DNA from: Gammaproteobacteria bacterium bin55
GTDB taxonomy: Bacteria > Pseudomonadota > Gammaproteobacteria > Pseudomonadales > Azotimanducaceae
Assembly: GCA_002238665.1 (NCBI GenBank)
Contig: MPMU01000022.1
Location: forward strand, 1 to 32,191
Reading direction: 5' to 3'
Length of the DNA: 32,191 bases
Below are positions 8,437 through 16,712 of the stretch, piece after piece (position 1 is the first letter of the stretch; each line of letters begins with the position of its first letter). The notes under the pieces were generated by a model, which worked only from the letters and a program-made list of their open reading frames with translations, searched no databases and had not been told where the DNA came from. The position numbers and the translations under genes were made by a program.

Positions 8437-9657
8437 GTGCCAGCCTTTGAATATGCGGCATTGGATGCCAATGGTCGGACAAAAAAGGGCATTCTTGAAG
8501 GGGATAGCGGTCGATTAGTCCGCGAAGCACTCCGTGATCAAGGGCTTTCCCCTATACGGGTATCGCCGACGCGACGGCGTTTGCAAGGTGCCACTCAAGG
8601 ACGAAAATTTGACTGGTGGAAACGCATCAAGCCATTGGAAGTGGCAGTCACCACCCGTCAGATGGCGACTTTGGTTAGTGCTGGTTTGCCAATCGAAGAA
8701 GCGTTATTAGCGATTTCCCGACAGTCAACCAATCGCAAGATCAATGCAATCTACATGTCGGTGAGAGACAGCGTGCTGGGTGGTCAATCTCTTGCTGTAG
8801 CTCTCGGTGAATTTCCCGGCACTTTCTCTACTATGTTTCGGTCCACGGTCGCTGCAGGTGAACAGTCCGGCCATTTAGACATAGTGCTAGAAAATCTCGC
8901 CAATTACTTGGAAGATCGTTTCAATACCCGACGAGACGTCGAGATGGCACTGTTCTATCCTTTGCTGTTATTTGTGACGGCAGTCGTCATTGTGGGACTG
9001 TTGCTGACCTACGTCATTCCAGATATTGTCCAGGTATTTGAAAATACTGGTGCGGAGTTGCCTGCCATCACGCGCTTCTTAATTGGAACCAGCGAAATAC
9101 TGAATCAATACTCTTGGTTGATTTTGCTCGGGCTAGGTGCCGTAGGCATTCTTGGTTACTTTGTTTTCAAACAGAGCATAGTTCGACGTTGGTGGGATCG
9201 TGTAAAGATCAGAACCCCAGGAGTAAGTTGGTTGGTGAGAGGTACGAACACAGCGAGGTTTGCGAGTACGCTGGCGATTCTGACTAGAAGTGGTGTACCA
9301 CTTGTAGAAGGCATGCACATAGCAAATGAAGTCCTGACAAGCTTTCAAATACGAAAGGCACTCGAAAGAGCTGAAAATACAGTACGGGAGGGCACTTCTT
9401 TGTACGAGGCATTGTCGAGTACCGGTCAATTCCCACCGATATTTCTACACATGGTCCAAAGCGGCGAAGCCAGTGGATCTTTAGCGGAAATGTTGTCTAA
9501 GTCCGCACAGTTTCAGCAGGAAGAGCTAAAGCGAACCGTAACGACGATTGTCGAGCTTGTAAGACCACTAATATTGCTCTTCATGGCAGGCGTTGTACTA
9601 GTGATTATGCTGGCGATCCTGTTACCTATTCTTAATATGAACCAGTTGGTGTTGTAA
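8437..9657 (+). CDS. gspF: Type II secretion inner-membrane platform protein GspF
   Basis: GspF is the polytopic inner-membrane core of the T2SS assembly platform, contacting GspE and GspL. The N terminus (PAFEYAALDANGRTKKG) is the standard family start. Two repeated T2SSF domains follow, each with a G-x-SLxxAL/YEAL-type segment (GGQSLAVALGEFPG and GTSLYEALSSTGQFPP) and hydrophobic helices, for example LLLFVTAVVIVGLLLTYVI, WLILLGLGAVGILGYFVF and a C-terminal ILLFMAGVVLVIMLAILLPIL. Length of 406 residues is typical. The start is GTG, two bases after gspE, so coupling is likely. It could be confused with PilC, but its place between gspE and gspG settles it. Confidence 0.95.
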   Translation: MPAFEYAALDANGRTKKGILEGDSGRLVREALRDQGLSPIRVSPTRRRLQGATQGRKFDWWKRIKPLEVAVTTRQMATLVSAGLPIEEALLAISRQSTNRKINAIYMSVRDSVLGGQSLAVALGEFPGTFSTMFRSTVAAGEQSGHLDIVLENLANYLEDRFNTRRDVEMALFYPLLLFVTAVVIVGLLLTYVIPDIVQVFENTGAELPAITRFLIGTSEILNQYSWLILLGLGAVGILGYFVFKQSIVRRWWDRVKIRTPGVSWLVRGTNTARFASTLAILTRSGVPLVEGMHIANEVLTSFQIRKALERAENTVREGTSLYEALSSTGQFPPIFLHMVQSGEASGSLAEMLSKSAQFQQEELKRTVTTIVELVRPLILLFMAGVVLVIMLAILLPILNMNQLVL

Positions 9658-9662
9658 TCGAA

Positions 9663-10103
9663 ATGACAGAAAAAAAGCAGCTAACTCCTAAGAAGGAGAA
9701 GGGGTTCACGCTTCTTGAAATACTCATGGTTGTCGTGATCATCGGTATCTTGGCGGTGCTCATCGTCCCTAATATAGTGGGTAGAGGAGAGGAAGCTCGA
9801 ATCACTGCCACCAAATCAGATTTGCGTACCATCGGTAATGCTTTGGAGATGTACCGTTTGGACAACTCCTACTACCCCTCGACCTCACAGGGGTTGGAAG
9901 CATTGGTATCAGAGCCATCTGGGATACCAGAGGCTCGGAATTGGCGTCAGGGTGGGTACCTCAAGAAAAAGCCAGTAGATCAATGGAGTAATGACTACGT
10001 CTATACCAACGAAGGTATGAATTTTGAAATTGTTTCATACGGTGCAGATGGTCAGGAGGGCGGGGAAGGGCCAGGTGCTGATATTTACTACACCCAGTTG
10101 TAA
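9663..10103 (+). CDS. gspG: Major pseudopilin GspG
   Basis: GspG is the main subunit of the periplasmic pseudopilus. After a short basic leader there is a prepilin-peptidase site, KG|FTLLEILMVVVIIGILAVLIVPNI, with Glu at +5. The globular part has the GspG hallmarks LEMYRLDNSYYPSTSQGLEALV, the GYLKKKPVDQWSNDY segment and a C-terminal calcium-site region SYGADGQEGGEGPGADI. The 146-residue length is typical. It lies 5 bases after gspF. Cleavage and N-methylation require a prepilin peptidase (GspO/PilD), which is not encoded in the window. Confidence 0.96.
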   Translation: MTEKKQLTPKKEKGFTLLEILMVVVIIGILAVLIVPNIVGRGEEARITATKSDLRTIGNALEMYRLDNSYYPSTSQGLEALVSEPSGIPEARNWRQGGYLKKKPVDQWSNDYVYTNEGMNFEIVSYGADGQEGGEGPGADIYYTQL

Positions 10104-10158
10104 CAGATTTGCGCCTTTTTCAATTCAACCTTTGTAGTAATTTCCGACTATTTCAAAT

Positions 10159-10677
10159 GTGATCCACATGCATAGAACTGAGCGAGGTTTCACTCTGCTG
10201 GAATTACTCGTCGTTCTGTTTATTCTGGCGGTCATTTCAAGTGTCGTTGTACTCTCGTTTTCCGATGTCGGGCGGGATCGCACTTTACAAGCGACCGTAG
10301 AACGTCTCTCTCTGGTCATTGAACTTGCGAGAACCGAGGTAACGACGCGCAATGAGACTTGGGTTTTTTACGTGGGTCGCGATTTCTACCTATTTCGCAA
10401 ACAGGATGCTAGCAATCAGTGGCAAACCATTAGTACCCGACCATTCCAACCTGTTTATTTAGACGATGAAGTTGAATTCATCACCCATCAAGATCAGGAA
10501 ATTGAGGCAGATGACAAATCTAATTTAGGTGAGACACCCTTGCTCGTGTTGTATCCAAATGGTGAAATCAGCCCGTTTCAGCTGGATATTCAGTTAACAC
10601 GCTCAGAAAGAAAGCTGAGTATAGTCAGCGACGGATTTCAACGAGTTGGATTGGTCGAAAACGCGCGACAATCATGA
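10159..10677 (+). CDS. gspH: Minor pseudopilin GspH
   Basis: GspH is a minor pseudopilin placed near the pseudopilus tip. The prepilin signal is RG|FTLLELLVVLFILAVISSVVVLSF with Glu at +5, followed by the GspH/FimT-like domain with EVTTRNETWVFYVGRDFYLF. The tracked GTG start at 10159 (M-I-H-M) and the ATG at 10168 (MHRTERGF) are both possible; the ATG gives the shorter, more usual leader. A 55-bp gap from gspG is the largest within the first half of the operon. The 3' end overlaps gspI by four bases (ATGA). This is the least conserved pseudopilin type, but position and signal agree. Confidence 0.9.
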   Translation: MIHMHRTERGFTLLELLVVLFILAVISSVVVLSFSDVGRDRTLQATVERLSLVIELARTEVTTRNETWVFYVGRDFYLFRKQDASNQWQTISTRPFQPVYLDDEVEFITHQDQEIEADDKSNLGETPLLVLYPNGEISPFQLDIQLTRSERKLSIVSDGFQRVGLVENARQS

Positions 10678-11075
10678 AAGTTCCACATTCACAGAAAGGC
10701 TTCACTCTAATTGAGTTAATGGTGGCGATAGCTATTTTGGCGATCGTCGGTACCGCGATTTTCTATTCGAACTCACAAGTCATCCAACAACAGATTTACC
10801 TAGAGGAAAAGACCGTCGCACAGTGGATACTTCAGAATCAGCTTGCACTGATCAGGGTGGAAAAGCGAGTTAATAGAGAAAATCCACGACCTATTTCTAG
10901 GATGCGTCGTGAAGTTCGGTACGGAAACCGAATCTACGAGGTAACGGTGCAGCAATCAGACGCTTCTGTTTTGGTTGGGAGTGCTCAAGCCATTCGTATC
11001 GAAGTTCGGCGAAAAATTGACGGCGACTTAATGCAACCACTTTTGACACTTGATACATTCGTTGCACTAGAGTAA
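10674..11075 (+). CDS. gspI: Minor pseudopilin GspI
   Basis: GspI forms the tip complex with GspJ and GspK and starts pseudopilus assembly. The leader and cleavage site are MKVPHSQKG|FTLIELMVAIAILAIVGTAIFYS, with Glu at +5. The segment VAQWILQNQLALIRVE is strongly typical of GspI (family: A..AnNqla..r). At 133 residues it has the expected small size. ATGA overlap with gspH and one-base overlap with gspJ (TAATG) indicate tight coupling. No anomalies. Confidence 0.93.
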   Translation: MKVPHSQKGFTLIELMVAIAILAIVGTAIFYSNSQVIQQQIYLEEKTVAQWILQNQLALIRVEKRVNRENPRPISRMRREVRYGNRIYEVTVQQSDASVLVGSAQAIRIEVRRKIDGDLMQPLLTLDTFVALE

Positions 11076-11716
11076 TGAGAGACAAAGGATTTACACTACT
11101 TGAGCTCGTGATAGCACTTGGGGTATTTGCGGTCATAGGACTGATTTCCGCTCAGTTACTGACCCATTCCATCAACGTCACAGAAACTATTCTTGATCGA
11201 AGCGGACGGCTGATTGAGGTACAAAGAGCACTGCAGACCATACAGAGGGATCTAAGCCAACATCGAGGTACTTCTATTCGTAATCAATTTGGCGATCGAG
11301 AAGAGTCTATTGAACTGCGATCTTCGGTCGAATTGGAATTCACGAGAGCGGGATGGAGTAATCCCCTGGGACGAAAGCGCTCAAATCTCCAGCGAGTCGC
11401 TTATTTATTGGAAGAGGGCCGACTGATTCGCCGGTTTTGGCACGTGCTGAATCGACCTAATGAGTTAGAGCACCAGGATCAAGTCCTACTGACGAGTGTG
11501 ACATCGGTGAGATTTAACGTTATTACAGAGGACGGTCAGCGACAAATTCAATGGCCACCAAGGGCTGGTGGGGATATCCTGGACGCCCAATCGGTCATAG
11601 CTGTTTCGTTCGTCGGGAAAGTTGATGGATACGATGAATTCAACATGCTGGTAAATATTCCTGAAGAACCTCACTATATTCCAGCTCACCGAGGGGACGA
11701 ACGCAGTGAAACATGA
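11075..11716 (+). CDS. gspJ: Minor pseudopilin GspJ
   Basis: GspJ is a tip pseudopilin. It begins MRDKG|FTLLELVIALGVFAVIGLISAQLL with Glu at +5. The downstream segment RLIEVQRALQTIQRDLSQ is typical of GspJ (R..elqrAl..le.Dl.q), and a later ELEFTRAGWSNPLGRKRSNLQRVAYLLEEGRLIRRFW stretch matches the conserved beta-rich core. At 213 residues it is normal. It overlaps gspI by one base and gspK by 11 bases. Confidence 0.94.
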   Translation: MRDKGFTLLELVIALGVFAVIGLISAQLLTHSINVTETILDRSGRLIEVQRALQTIQRDLSQHRGTSIRNQFGDREESIELRSSVELEFTRAGWSNPLGRKRSNLQRVAYLLEEGRLIRRFWHVLNRPNELEHQDQVLLTSVTSVRFNVITEDGQRQIQWPPRAGGDILDAQSVIAVSFVGKVDGYDEFNMLVNIPEEPHYIPAHRGDERSET

Positions 11717-12635
11717 GCGCGGAGTCGCCCTTGTTAGTGTGCTCCTGATAGTCGTTTTAGCTAGTGCTCTGGCCTACCATCTCATTTCTAGGCAGGACAT
11801 CGCGATCGCAAGCACTAGAGCGGTATTAGAGTATTCTCAAGCGAAGGAATATGCACTCGCTGCCGAGGAAGTTGCCCGTTCAGTCTTACATCAGAATAAA
11901 GCTTCATCGACATACGACCACCTCGATGAGGATTGGCGTTTTACGATAGTTCCCTTTGAAATACCGAATGGACAGGTTTATTTGCGCATTGAAGATTTAA
12001 ACACCAAAGTCAATCTAAATGCTCTTTCTGGTCAGAACTATGGTGAGATCAGCCAATTTTTCGTGAAAATTTGTGATGAGGTGGCAGTCGACTCGAGGCT
12101 AGTTCCAATTTGGAAGGACTGGATTGACGCCGACCAAGTTACAACACCTGGGGGTATGGAGGATTATGAATGGCTGGGCTTTGAACCACCCATGCGGACC
12201 TTGGATTCATTGGGAGCACATCTGTCAGAACTCAACATGCTCGTGTCACTTAGCTCAGATCAGCAACATCAGATGACAGAGTATGTAGTGATTTTGCCCA
12301 CCAATGAAATGAAACTGAATGTCAACACCACGCCAGCGATTGTTATGCAGATTTTTGATCCTTTACTAAGGACGGTTGACCAGATGGAACGCTCATTTGA
12401 ATCGGTGGAGGAAGCTATATCTACGTTGCCATCGCTTGCCGACATATCCGAATATCTGTCTGTTTCAAGTAGCTTTTTTGAAGTACAGGTCGTTGTTCAT
12501 TACAACGATACTCGCGTTGATTTAACGAGCCGAGTACTTATTGACAATGATTTATCAGGAGGACGATTGAATGTGCAAACTTACTCTCGAGACTATAGCC
12601 GAAGACATTTCGTTGAGGAACTAGCAGGCAGCTAG
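11706..12635 (+). CDS. gspK: Tip pseudopilin GspK
   Basis: GspK is the large pseudopilin that caps the tip with GspI and GspJ. Its signal is RG|VALVSVLLIVVLASALAYHLISRQD; as in other GspK proteins the +5 Glu is replaced by a hydrophobic residue. The body has the GspK motifs RIEDLNTKVNLNAL, IWKDWIDAD and LNVNTTPAIVMQ. At 309 residues it is typical. It starts at a GTG inside the end of gspJ. A 42-bp gap precedes gspL. Confidence 0.94.
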   Translation: MKHERGVALVSVLLIVVLASALAYHLISRQDIAIASTRAVLEYSQAKEYALAAEEVARSVLHQNKASSTYDHLDEDWRFTIVPFEIPNGQVYLRIEDLNTKVNLNALSGQNYGEISQFFVKICDEVAVDSRLVPIWKDWIDADQVTTPGGMEDYEWLGFEPPMRTLDSLGAHLSELNMLVSLSSDQQHQMTEYVVILPTNEMKLNVNTTPAIVMQIFDPLLRTVDQMERSFESVEEAISTLPSLADISEYLSVSSSFFEVQVVVHYNDTRVDLTSRVLIDNDLSGGRLNVQTYSRDYSRRHFVEELAGS

Positions 12636-12677
12636 ATTTTGGTAGATGAACAAAACACATCCAGGAAAGTTTGATCC

Positions 12678-13913
12678 TTGAGTTTCCTCTTTGTAATAAC
12701 TCCTACGGCCCTTGAGCTAAGCAATCATCGAGAGGCGAAGTGTGATTGGTTGCTATGCGACGATGACAGATCAATCATTGAGAAGGGTGCGTGTACGTTA
12801 GAGGGATTGCCTGATGCCCTCAACTCACGAGAATTCAAGACGGATGACATTCGCATAGTAGGGGTGATACCTGACGAGCATGTGTTATTTACCCGTTTAA
12901 ACATCCCTGCGAGATCAACGGCTCGAATAAGACAAGCAGCACCCTTTGCCATTGAACCTTTTTTAACGACTGATCTGTCGGATATGCACATTGCCGTTGG
13001 AGATCACAAGTCTCTGGATGGCGTAGCGACCGTGGCTATAAACAAGGAGGTAATGGATTCCTATAAGGAATTGCACTCTATAGAAGGATTTTCTCTATTC
13101 GGAATAACTACCTTAAGCCTTTTAACCTACGAAGAGGGTAGTGCCATAAGGGGATGGTTAATTGGCGATAGGTTTACTCTCGTCACCAAGGATCAAATGG
13201 CGGTAGTGGACGCATCGACGGCAGTTAGCTCAATCGAGTACTTGACCCGGTCCTCGGATGAAGATGAATATGTGAACTTTCAACTCTTTGTGCAAAACCA
13301 AGATGACGAGGTCGTCAGCAAGATCAATGTCATACCTTCCGTGACTACGACTGTTGAGCATTGTGACTTGGCGCAGTATGTCCTAGATTATTTCGATGAG
13401 AAGTCGTCGCTGAATCTACTCCAAGGAGAATTTGAGACGAAGGCGAGTCTATCGAATCTTGGTAGGAAGTGGATGAACGCATACGTTGCGACATTCATTG
13501 TTGGCCTCTTCTGCGCGTTAGTTTTTGCCACTGAAGGGTTTTGGGCACAGAGTAAAGCAAAGGATTTACTCGAAAGTAGCATCGACCTTTTTGAAGAGAG
13601 GTTTGGTTCTTATAACGGATTGGACAATCCTGCATATCTGTTACAGAAAAGTGCCCCTGGTAGCATCGGTTCAGACAATCTCTTCGGGGACTTCTTGACG
13701 TTGCTGTCTCGCAATTTTCGCGATATTGAGATGATCGAATTGCGATATGTAGATGCGACAAAAAATCTGGTGGTCGAGATCAAATCAAGAGATTTTGCCA
13801 AGCAGGAGAGACTCAGAGATGCTCTGATCGGGGAAGGACTCAGTGTTGAGTTTTCTACCGTAGAGCAACGAGACGGCATGTACCACACTTCAGTACAGAT
13901 TCGTCGACCATGA
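12678..13913 (+). CDS. gspL: Type II secretion protein GspL
   Basis: GspL is a bitopic inner-membrane protein whose cytoplasmic actin-like domain recruits GspE and whose periplasmic domain pairs with GspM. The cytoplasmic half has the GspL-like VLFTRLNIPARSTARIRQAAPFAIEPFLTTDLSDMHIAVG segment. A single membrane helix (AYVATFIVGLFCALVFATEGF) lies at about 268-288. The periplasmic C terminus (ELRYVDATKNLVVEIKSRDFAKQERLRDAL) matches the ferredoxin-like GspL-C fold. The start is TTG; a usable ribosome site (CAGGAAAG) lies upstream. The 3' end overlaps gspM by four bases. Confidence 0.9.
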   Translation: MSFLFVITPTALELSNHREAKCDWLLCDDDRSIIEKGACTLEGLPDALNSREFKTDDIRIVGVIPDEHVLFTRLNIPARSTARIRQAAPFAIEPFLTTDLSDMHIAVGDHKSLDGVATVAINKEVMDSYKELHSIEGFSLFGITTLSLLTYEEGSAIRGWLIGDRFTLVTKDQMAVVDASTAVSSIEYLTRSSDEDEYVNFQLFVQNQDDEVVSKINVIPSVTTTVEHCDLAQYVLDYFDEKSSLNLLQGEFETKASLSNLGRKWMNAYVATFIVGLFCALVFATEGFWAQSKAKDLLESSIDLFEERFGSYNGLDNPAYLLQKSAPGSIGSDNLFGDFLTLLSRNFRDIEMIELRYVDATKNLVVEIKSRDFAKQERLRDALIGEGLSVEFSTVEQRDGMYHTSVQIRRP

Positions 13914-14395
13914 TTAGTTTGGATAAGACTAGCGATGTAGCGAAAACCTGGCTACGACAGAGGTCCAAAAGGGAACGAGCGTTTGTTGCTCTAGGGGGTA
14001 TCGTTCTCAGTGCGGTTGTGTTGTTCTATGGTCTGGTTCAGCCTGCGTATACCTATCGAGCGGAGCAAATAGCACAGCATGCGTACCACTCGGCAGGATT
14101 CAGTTGGTTACGGACCGCCATGGCACAGGGTTTGTCTCCGGGTGCAGAAGCACCTTCCACAACCAGTCCAAATTTGATTCGGACGTTGACGCGTACCGCC
14201 AGTTCGTTTCAGATCACTTTATCGCGACAACAACCTAGTAATTCTGGAGTATCAGTGGAAATTCGGGATCACTCATTTGACAAGGTGGTTCGGTGGCTTG
14301 ATTCTCTTGCCGAATCGCACGGAATCAAAGTGTATTCCGCGACTATATCACGCAAGGATTCCGGAATTGTGGATGCTCGCCTATTGCTACAGTAG
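13910..14395 (+). CDS. gspM: Type II secretion protein GspM
   Basis: GspM is a small bitopic protein that stabilises GspL in the assembly platform. It has a basic N terminus with RSKRERAFVALGGIVLSAVVLFYGLVQPAY, a single membrane helix at about 26-46 in the usual GspM context, followed by a periplasmic coiled segment and a ferredoxin-like domain (SVEIRDHSFDKVVRWLDSLAESHGIKVYSATISRKDSGIVDARLLLQ). At 161 residues it is normal. It ends the operon: no gspN, gspC or gspD follows, and the next gene is convergent. Confidence 0.9.
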   Translation: MISLDKTSDVAKTWLRQRSKRERAFVALGGIVLSAVVLFYGLVQPAYTYRAEQIAQHAYHSAGFSWLRTAMAQGLSPGAEAPSTTSPNLIRTLTRTASSFQITLSRQQPSNSGVSVEIRDHSFDKVVRWLDSLAESHGIKVYSATISRKDSGIVDARLLLQ

Positions 14396-14444
14396 GTATT
14401 CTCCAGTTTAAGAGGCAGTCGCACAGCAGTACGTGACTCCCAGA

Positions 14445-15920
14445 CTATTTCTTTGCTAACCGATCGACGACGGATTCAAGCGTTTCTTCTGCTTTCGCAC
14501 GCCAAGAATCATTTGTCTCCCACAACGTAGCTTTGGTTAGGTACTCCCTAGCCATGCGATAGTCACCGATCTGTCGGTAGGCATCACCTAGGAAGAGATT
14601 TGTCCGCGCGGACCAAGGTGCTCGTTGATGTGCGACCTTGAGATAATTCAGGCCATCTCCGGCACGTCCAAGTTCGAGGTACACGACACCCAATCCAAAC
14701 GCTGCGTCGACCCGTTTAGGTTGTTGTTGCAGTGCTGTTAGGTAAAACTGAGATGCTAGGGAGAAATAATCCTCACACCTGTCGTGAAGGTCTAATAGAC
14801 AAGGCCAAGTCAATAGGTCGGCGATGCGTATATTCGCCTCTACATTTTGAGCGTCTAGTTCGATAGCTTGCCTAGCTAGGGAATACGAATATTGATAGTC
14901 ATCGGCATGGGCGCGAGATAGAGTGACTAATAAACCTGGATCGTAGGGTTGAGACTTCTGCGCGCGACCTAGATAATCCTGCGCGAGAAGCGGATTGCTT
15001 TGAACTAGGACTTCGCCCAACAGTACTTGCCGCTCGAATTGATCTAGACAAGAGATGGGATGTTTTCCTTTTATCCAATCTATGTGGATTGGAGTGACTG
15101 ATTCATGAGTCTTGATTTTTGTAAGGTGGTTTCGCAGTAACTTGACTAGTGATTTGCTATCGGTGTGTGTTACTTTCTTCAAGGCGACATCTGCGGGTAA
15201 CCCCTCGCTCATTTCCTTGAGTAAGTGAGGAATTTGTTCTCGAAGAGACTCTCCATTTGAATCTACCCCTCGGAAGAGAAGATGAGTGACAGCCCAAGCT
15301 ACCAGATAGTTTTCGGTAATGTCGTGTCTACTCCAATCAAATGGCGGAGTGCTGTTGAGAATCTTGTCAATGTCCTTTGCATTTCGTCTGATGGTCCTTG
15401 ACAAGCGGCGTGCTGGGACTTTTCCTACAAAGGCAGTATCTCGTCGTATTTGTGCCGTCGAAAGAAACTGTGCAAACCCTTCTTCGTACCAGAGCGGTAC
15501 ATGAATGTTTAATCGGCTACGTGCAAGAAAATGTGCATATTCGTGGAATGCGACTTCCAATGGCTGGATTGAACGCTCTTCGAGTACAAAAGCTAGGAGG
15601 TGTTGGCGCAACGAAGGATGCATGAATCCAATGAATTCCTCCTGCTGAAAAACGTCGAGAAATTCTTTTCGGTTACGGAACGCAACTATTCTTAATCGAT
15701 GACCTTCAATACGTTCACCAGGCATGAATTGATCGGTGACTGCGTTAAAGGCGAGTAGCGAATCAGCTAAACTCTGTAATCGATTTCTTGGTGAATAGCC
15801 ATATAAATCAAACTCAGACGTGGTGATTTTGCACCACCGTTCCATGTCTAGTTCAGCGGACGAATTGAATGCAACAATCAGTAGCCAAATTGATAAGACT
15901 AAGACTGATATTCTTGGCAT
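14445..15920 (-). CDS. Putative secreted gluzincin-type metalloprotease with TPR repeats
   Basis: The 491-residue protein starts with a signal peptide (ISVLVLSIWLLIVAFNSSA). A metalloprotease-like domain follows: HEYAH at 126-130 and WYEEGFAQFL at about 144-153 give the HExxH plus downstream Glu arrangement of gluzincin / DUF1570-like peptidases. The C-terminal half is built of TPR repeats (roughly 305-480; for example VDAAFGLGVVYLELGRAGDGLNYLKVAHQRAP and SARTNLFLGDAYRQIGDYRMAREYLTKAT). It is therefore probably an envelope or periplasmic protease with a protein-interaction domain; substrate and activity are not known. It converges on gspM across 49 bp. Its 5' end overlaps head-to-head with the next gene by 52 bp. 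It lacks a lipobox. Confidence 0.78.
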   Translation of the reverse strand: MPRISVLVLSIWLLIVAFNSSAELDMERWCKITTSEFDLYGYSPRNRLQSLADSLLAFNAVTDQFMPGERIEGHRLRIVAFRNRKEFLDVFQQEEFIGFMHPSLRQHLLAFVLEERSIQPLEVAFHEYAHFLARSRLNIHVPLWYEEGFAQFLSTAQIRRDTAFVGKVPARRLSRTIRRNAKDIDKILNSTPPFDWSRHDITENYLVAWAVTHLLFRGVDSNGESLREQIPHLLKEMSEGLPADVALKKVTHTDSKSLVKLLRNHLTKIKTHESVTPIHIDWIKGKHPISCLDQFERQVLLGEVLVQSNPLLAQDYLGRAQKSQPYDPGLLVTLSRAHADDYQYSYSLARQAIELDAQNVEANIRIADLLTWPCLLDLHDRCEDYFSLASQFYLTALQQQPKRVDAAFGLGVVYLELGRAGDGLNYLKVAHQRAPWSARTNLFLGDAYRQIGDYRMAREYLTKATLWETNDSWRAKAEETLESVVDRLAKK

Positions 15921-16426
15921 TGCTCGGTATTTTGCTGAGTAGTAGTCATTTAGTAGCCGACGAAGAGCTCATTGATTGGCTACCTGTGGATTGTAGAGCT
16001 CTGAATACCGTAGGTCTACATGATGCGGTAGAAGAGGAAGGAGCGCTAAAAGAAGAATACGAACCTGCATCCTTTTTTCCGTCGGAATTCCGTCTAGAAG
16101 AAAACATGACTTTCTCGGAGCTCTTATCCGAGGAGGATGGCAAGGTATACATATCTATGCAAATCCAGGAAATGAATGCACAGTTTGAGTTTACCTGCAC
16201 AGTTGTTCGGGGTCGATCAGAAGAAGACGGATATGTGTGCACCAACACTCCAGCCCAAGACATTCTGATGATCAATCCGAATAACGGACGATTTACGCGG
16301 GCCGCAGTTGGCGCGTGGACCTTCTTTCACACAAGCGATCTAGAGACCGGCGCGTCTCTACTTGTAGAGCACGGCACATGCATCCATCTGGATGTTGAAA
16401 CTGATCAACCAGATGAAGAGGAATAG
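15869..16426 (+). CDS. Exported protein of unknown function
   Basis: I do not recognise this 185-residue protein. It has a clear signal peptide (LIRLRLIFLALLGILLSSSHLVADEE) with a probable cleavage after about residue 30. The mature part is strongly acidic (EEEGALKEEYEP; DQPDEEE at the end) and contains four Cys (VDCRA, FTCTVV, YVCTN, HGTCIHL), compatible with two disulfides in the periplasm. The first 52 bp overlap, on the opposite strand, the signal-peptide region of the metalloprotease gene. A TTG at 15890 would shorten the overlap and still leave a signal peptide. The stop is one base from the stop of the convergent small gene. The Cys pattern and signal peptide support a real gene. Confidence 0.65.
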   Translation: MQQSVAKLIRLRLIFLALLGILLSSSHLVADEELIDWLPVDCRALNTVGLHDAVEEEGALKEEYEPASFFPSEFRLEENMTFSELLSEEDGKVYISMQIQEMNAQFEFTCTVVRGRSEEDGYVCTNTPAQDILMINPNNGRFTRAAVGAWTFFHTSDLETGASLLVEHGTCIHLDVETDQPDEEE

Positions 16427-16427
16427 G

Positions 16428-16691
16428 TTATTCCTTTTCTGCCTCTTCGGCCTGCTTAAGAATCGCTTCTAATTCAGGTGCAAGCTCTGTAGACGAGTCT
16501 TCGATCAGCTCTTTCTCGCTGGTCACGTCGATGTATTCAAGCCTTGCGAGCTTTTCTTTGACCGTTAAGACATAAGGTTCAGCAACCTTCGGACTATCTT
16601 TTACGGCAATAGCACTCTTGGATTGTGTGTCTTCAGCAAGCATGAATGGTGCGGCAACAACCGCAACGAAGATTAACAGCTTTTTCACCAT
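16428..16691 (-). CDS. Small exported protein of unknown function
   Basis: An 87-residue product with an N-terminal signal sequence (MVKKLLIFVAVVAAPFMLAEDT). The mature part is short, charged and probably helical, ending in ELEAILKQAEEAEKE. No family is recognised. The ATG has a reasonable upstream AGGTG. It lies downstream of the ELM1 gene on the same strand, with a 56-bp gap that holds a perfect palindrome, and converges on the 185-residue exported protein with one base between stops. Its small size lowers certainty, but signal peptide and start context look real. Confidence 0.6.
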   Translation of the reverse strand: MVKKLLIFVAVVAAPFMLAEDTQSKSAIAVKDSPKVAEPYVLTVKEKLARLEYIDVTSEKELIEDSSTELAPELEAILKQAEEAEKE

Positions 16692-16712
16692 GGCACCTAC
16701 GATTTGCTAGTG

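Noticed and set aside
15946-16275. 109-residue minus-strand ORF rich in Ser
   Set aside because: It is the shadow of the exported 185-residue protein, which has a signal peptide and four Cys.
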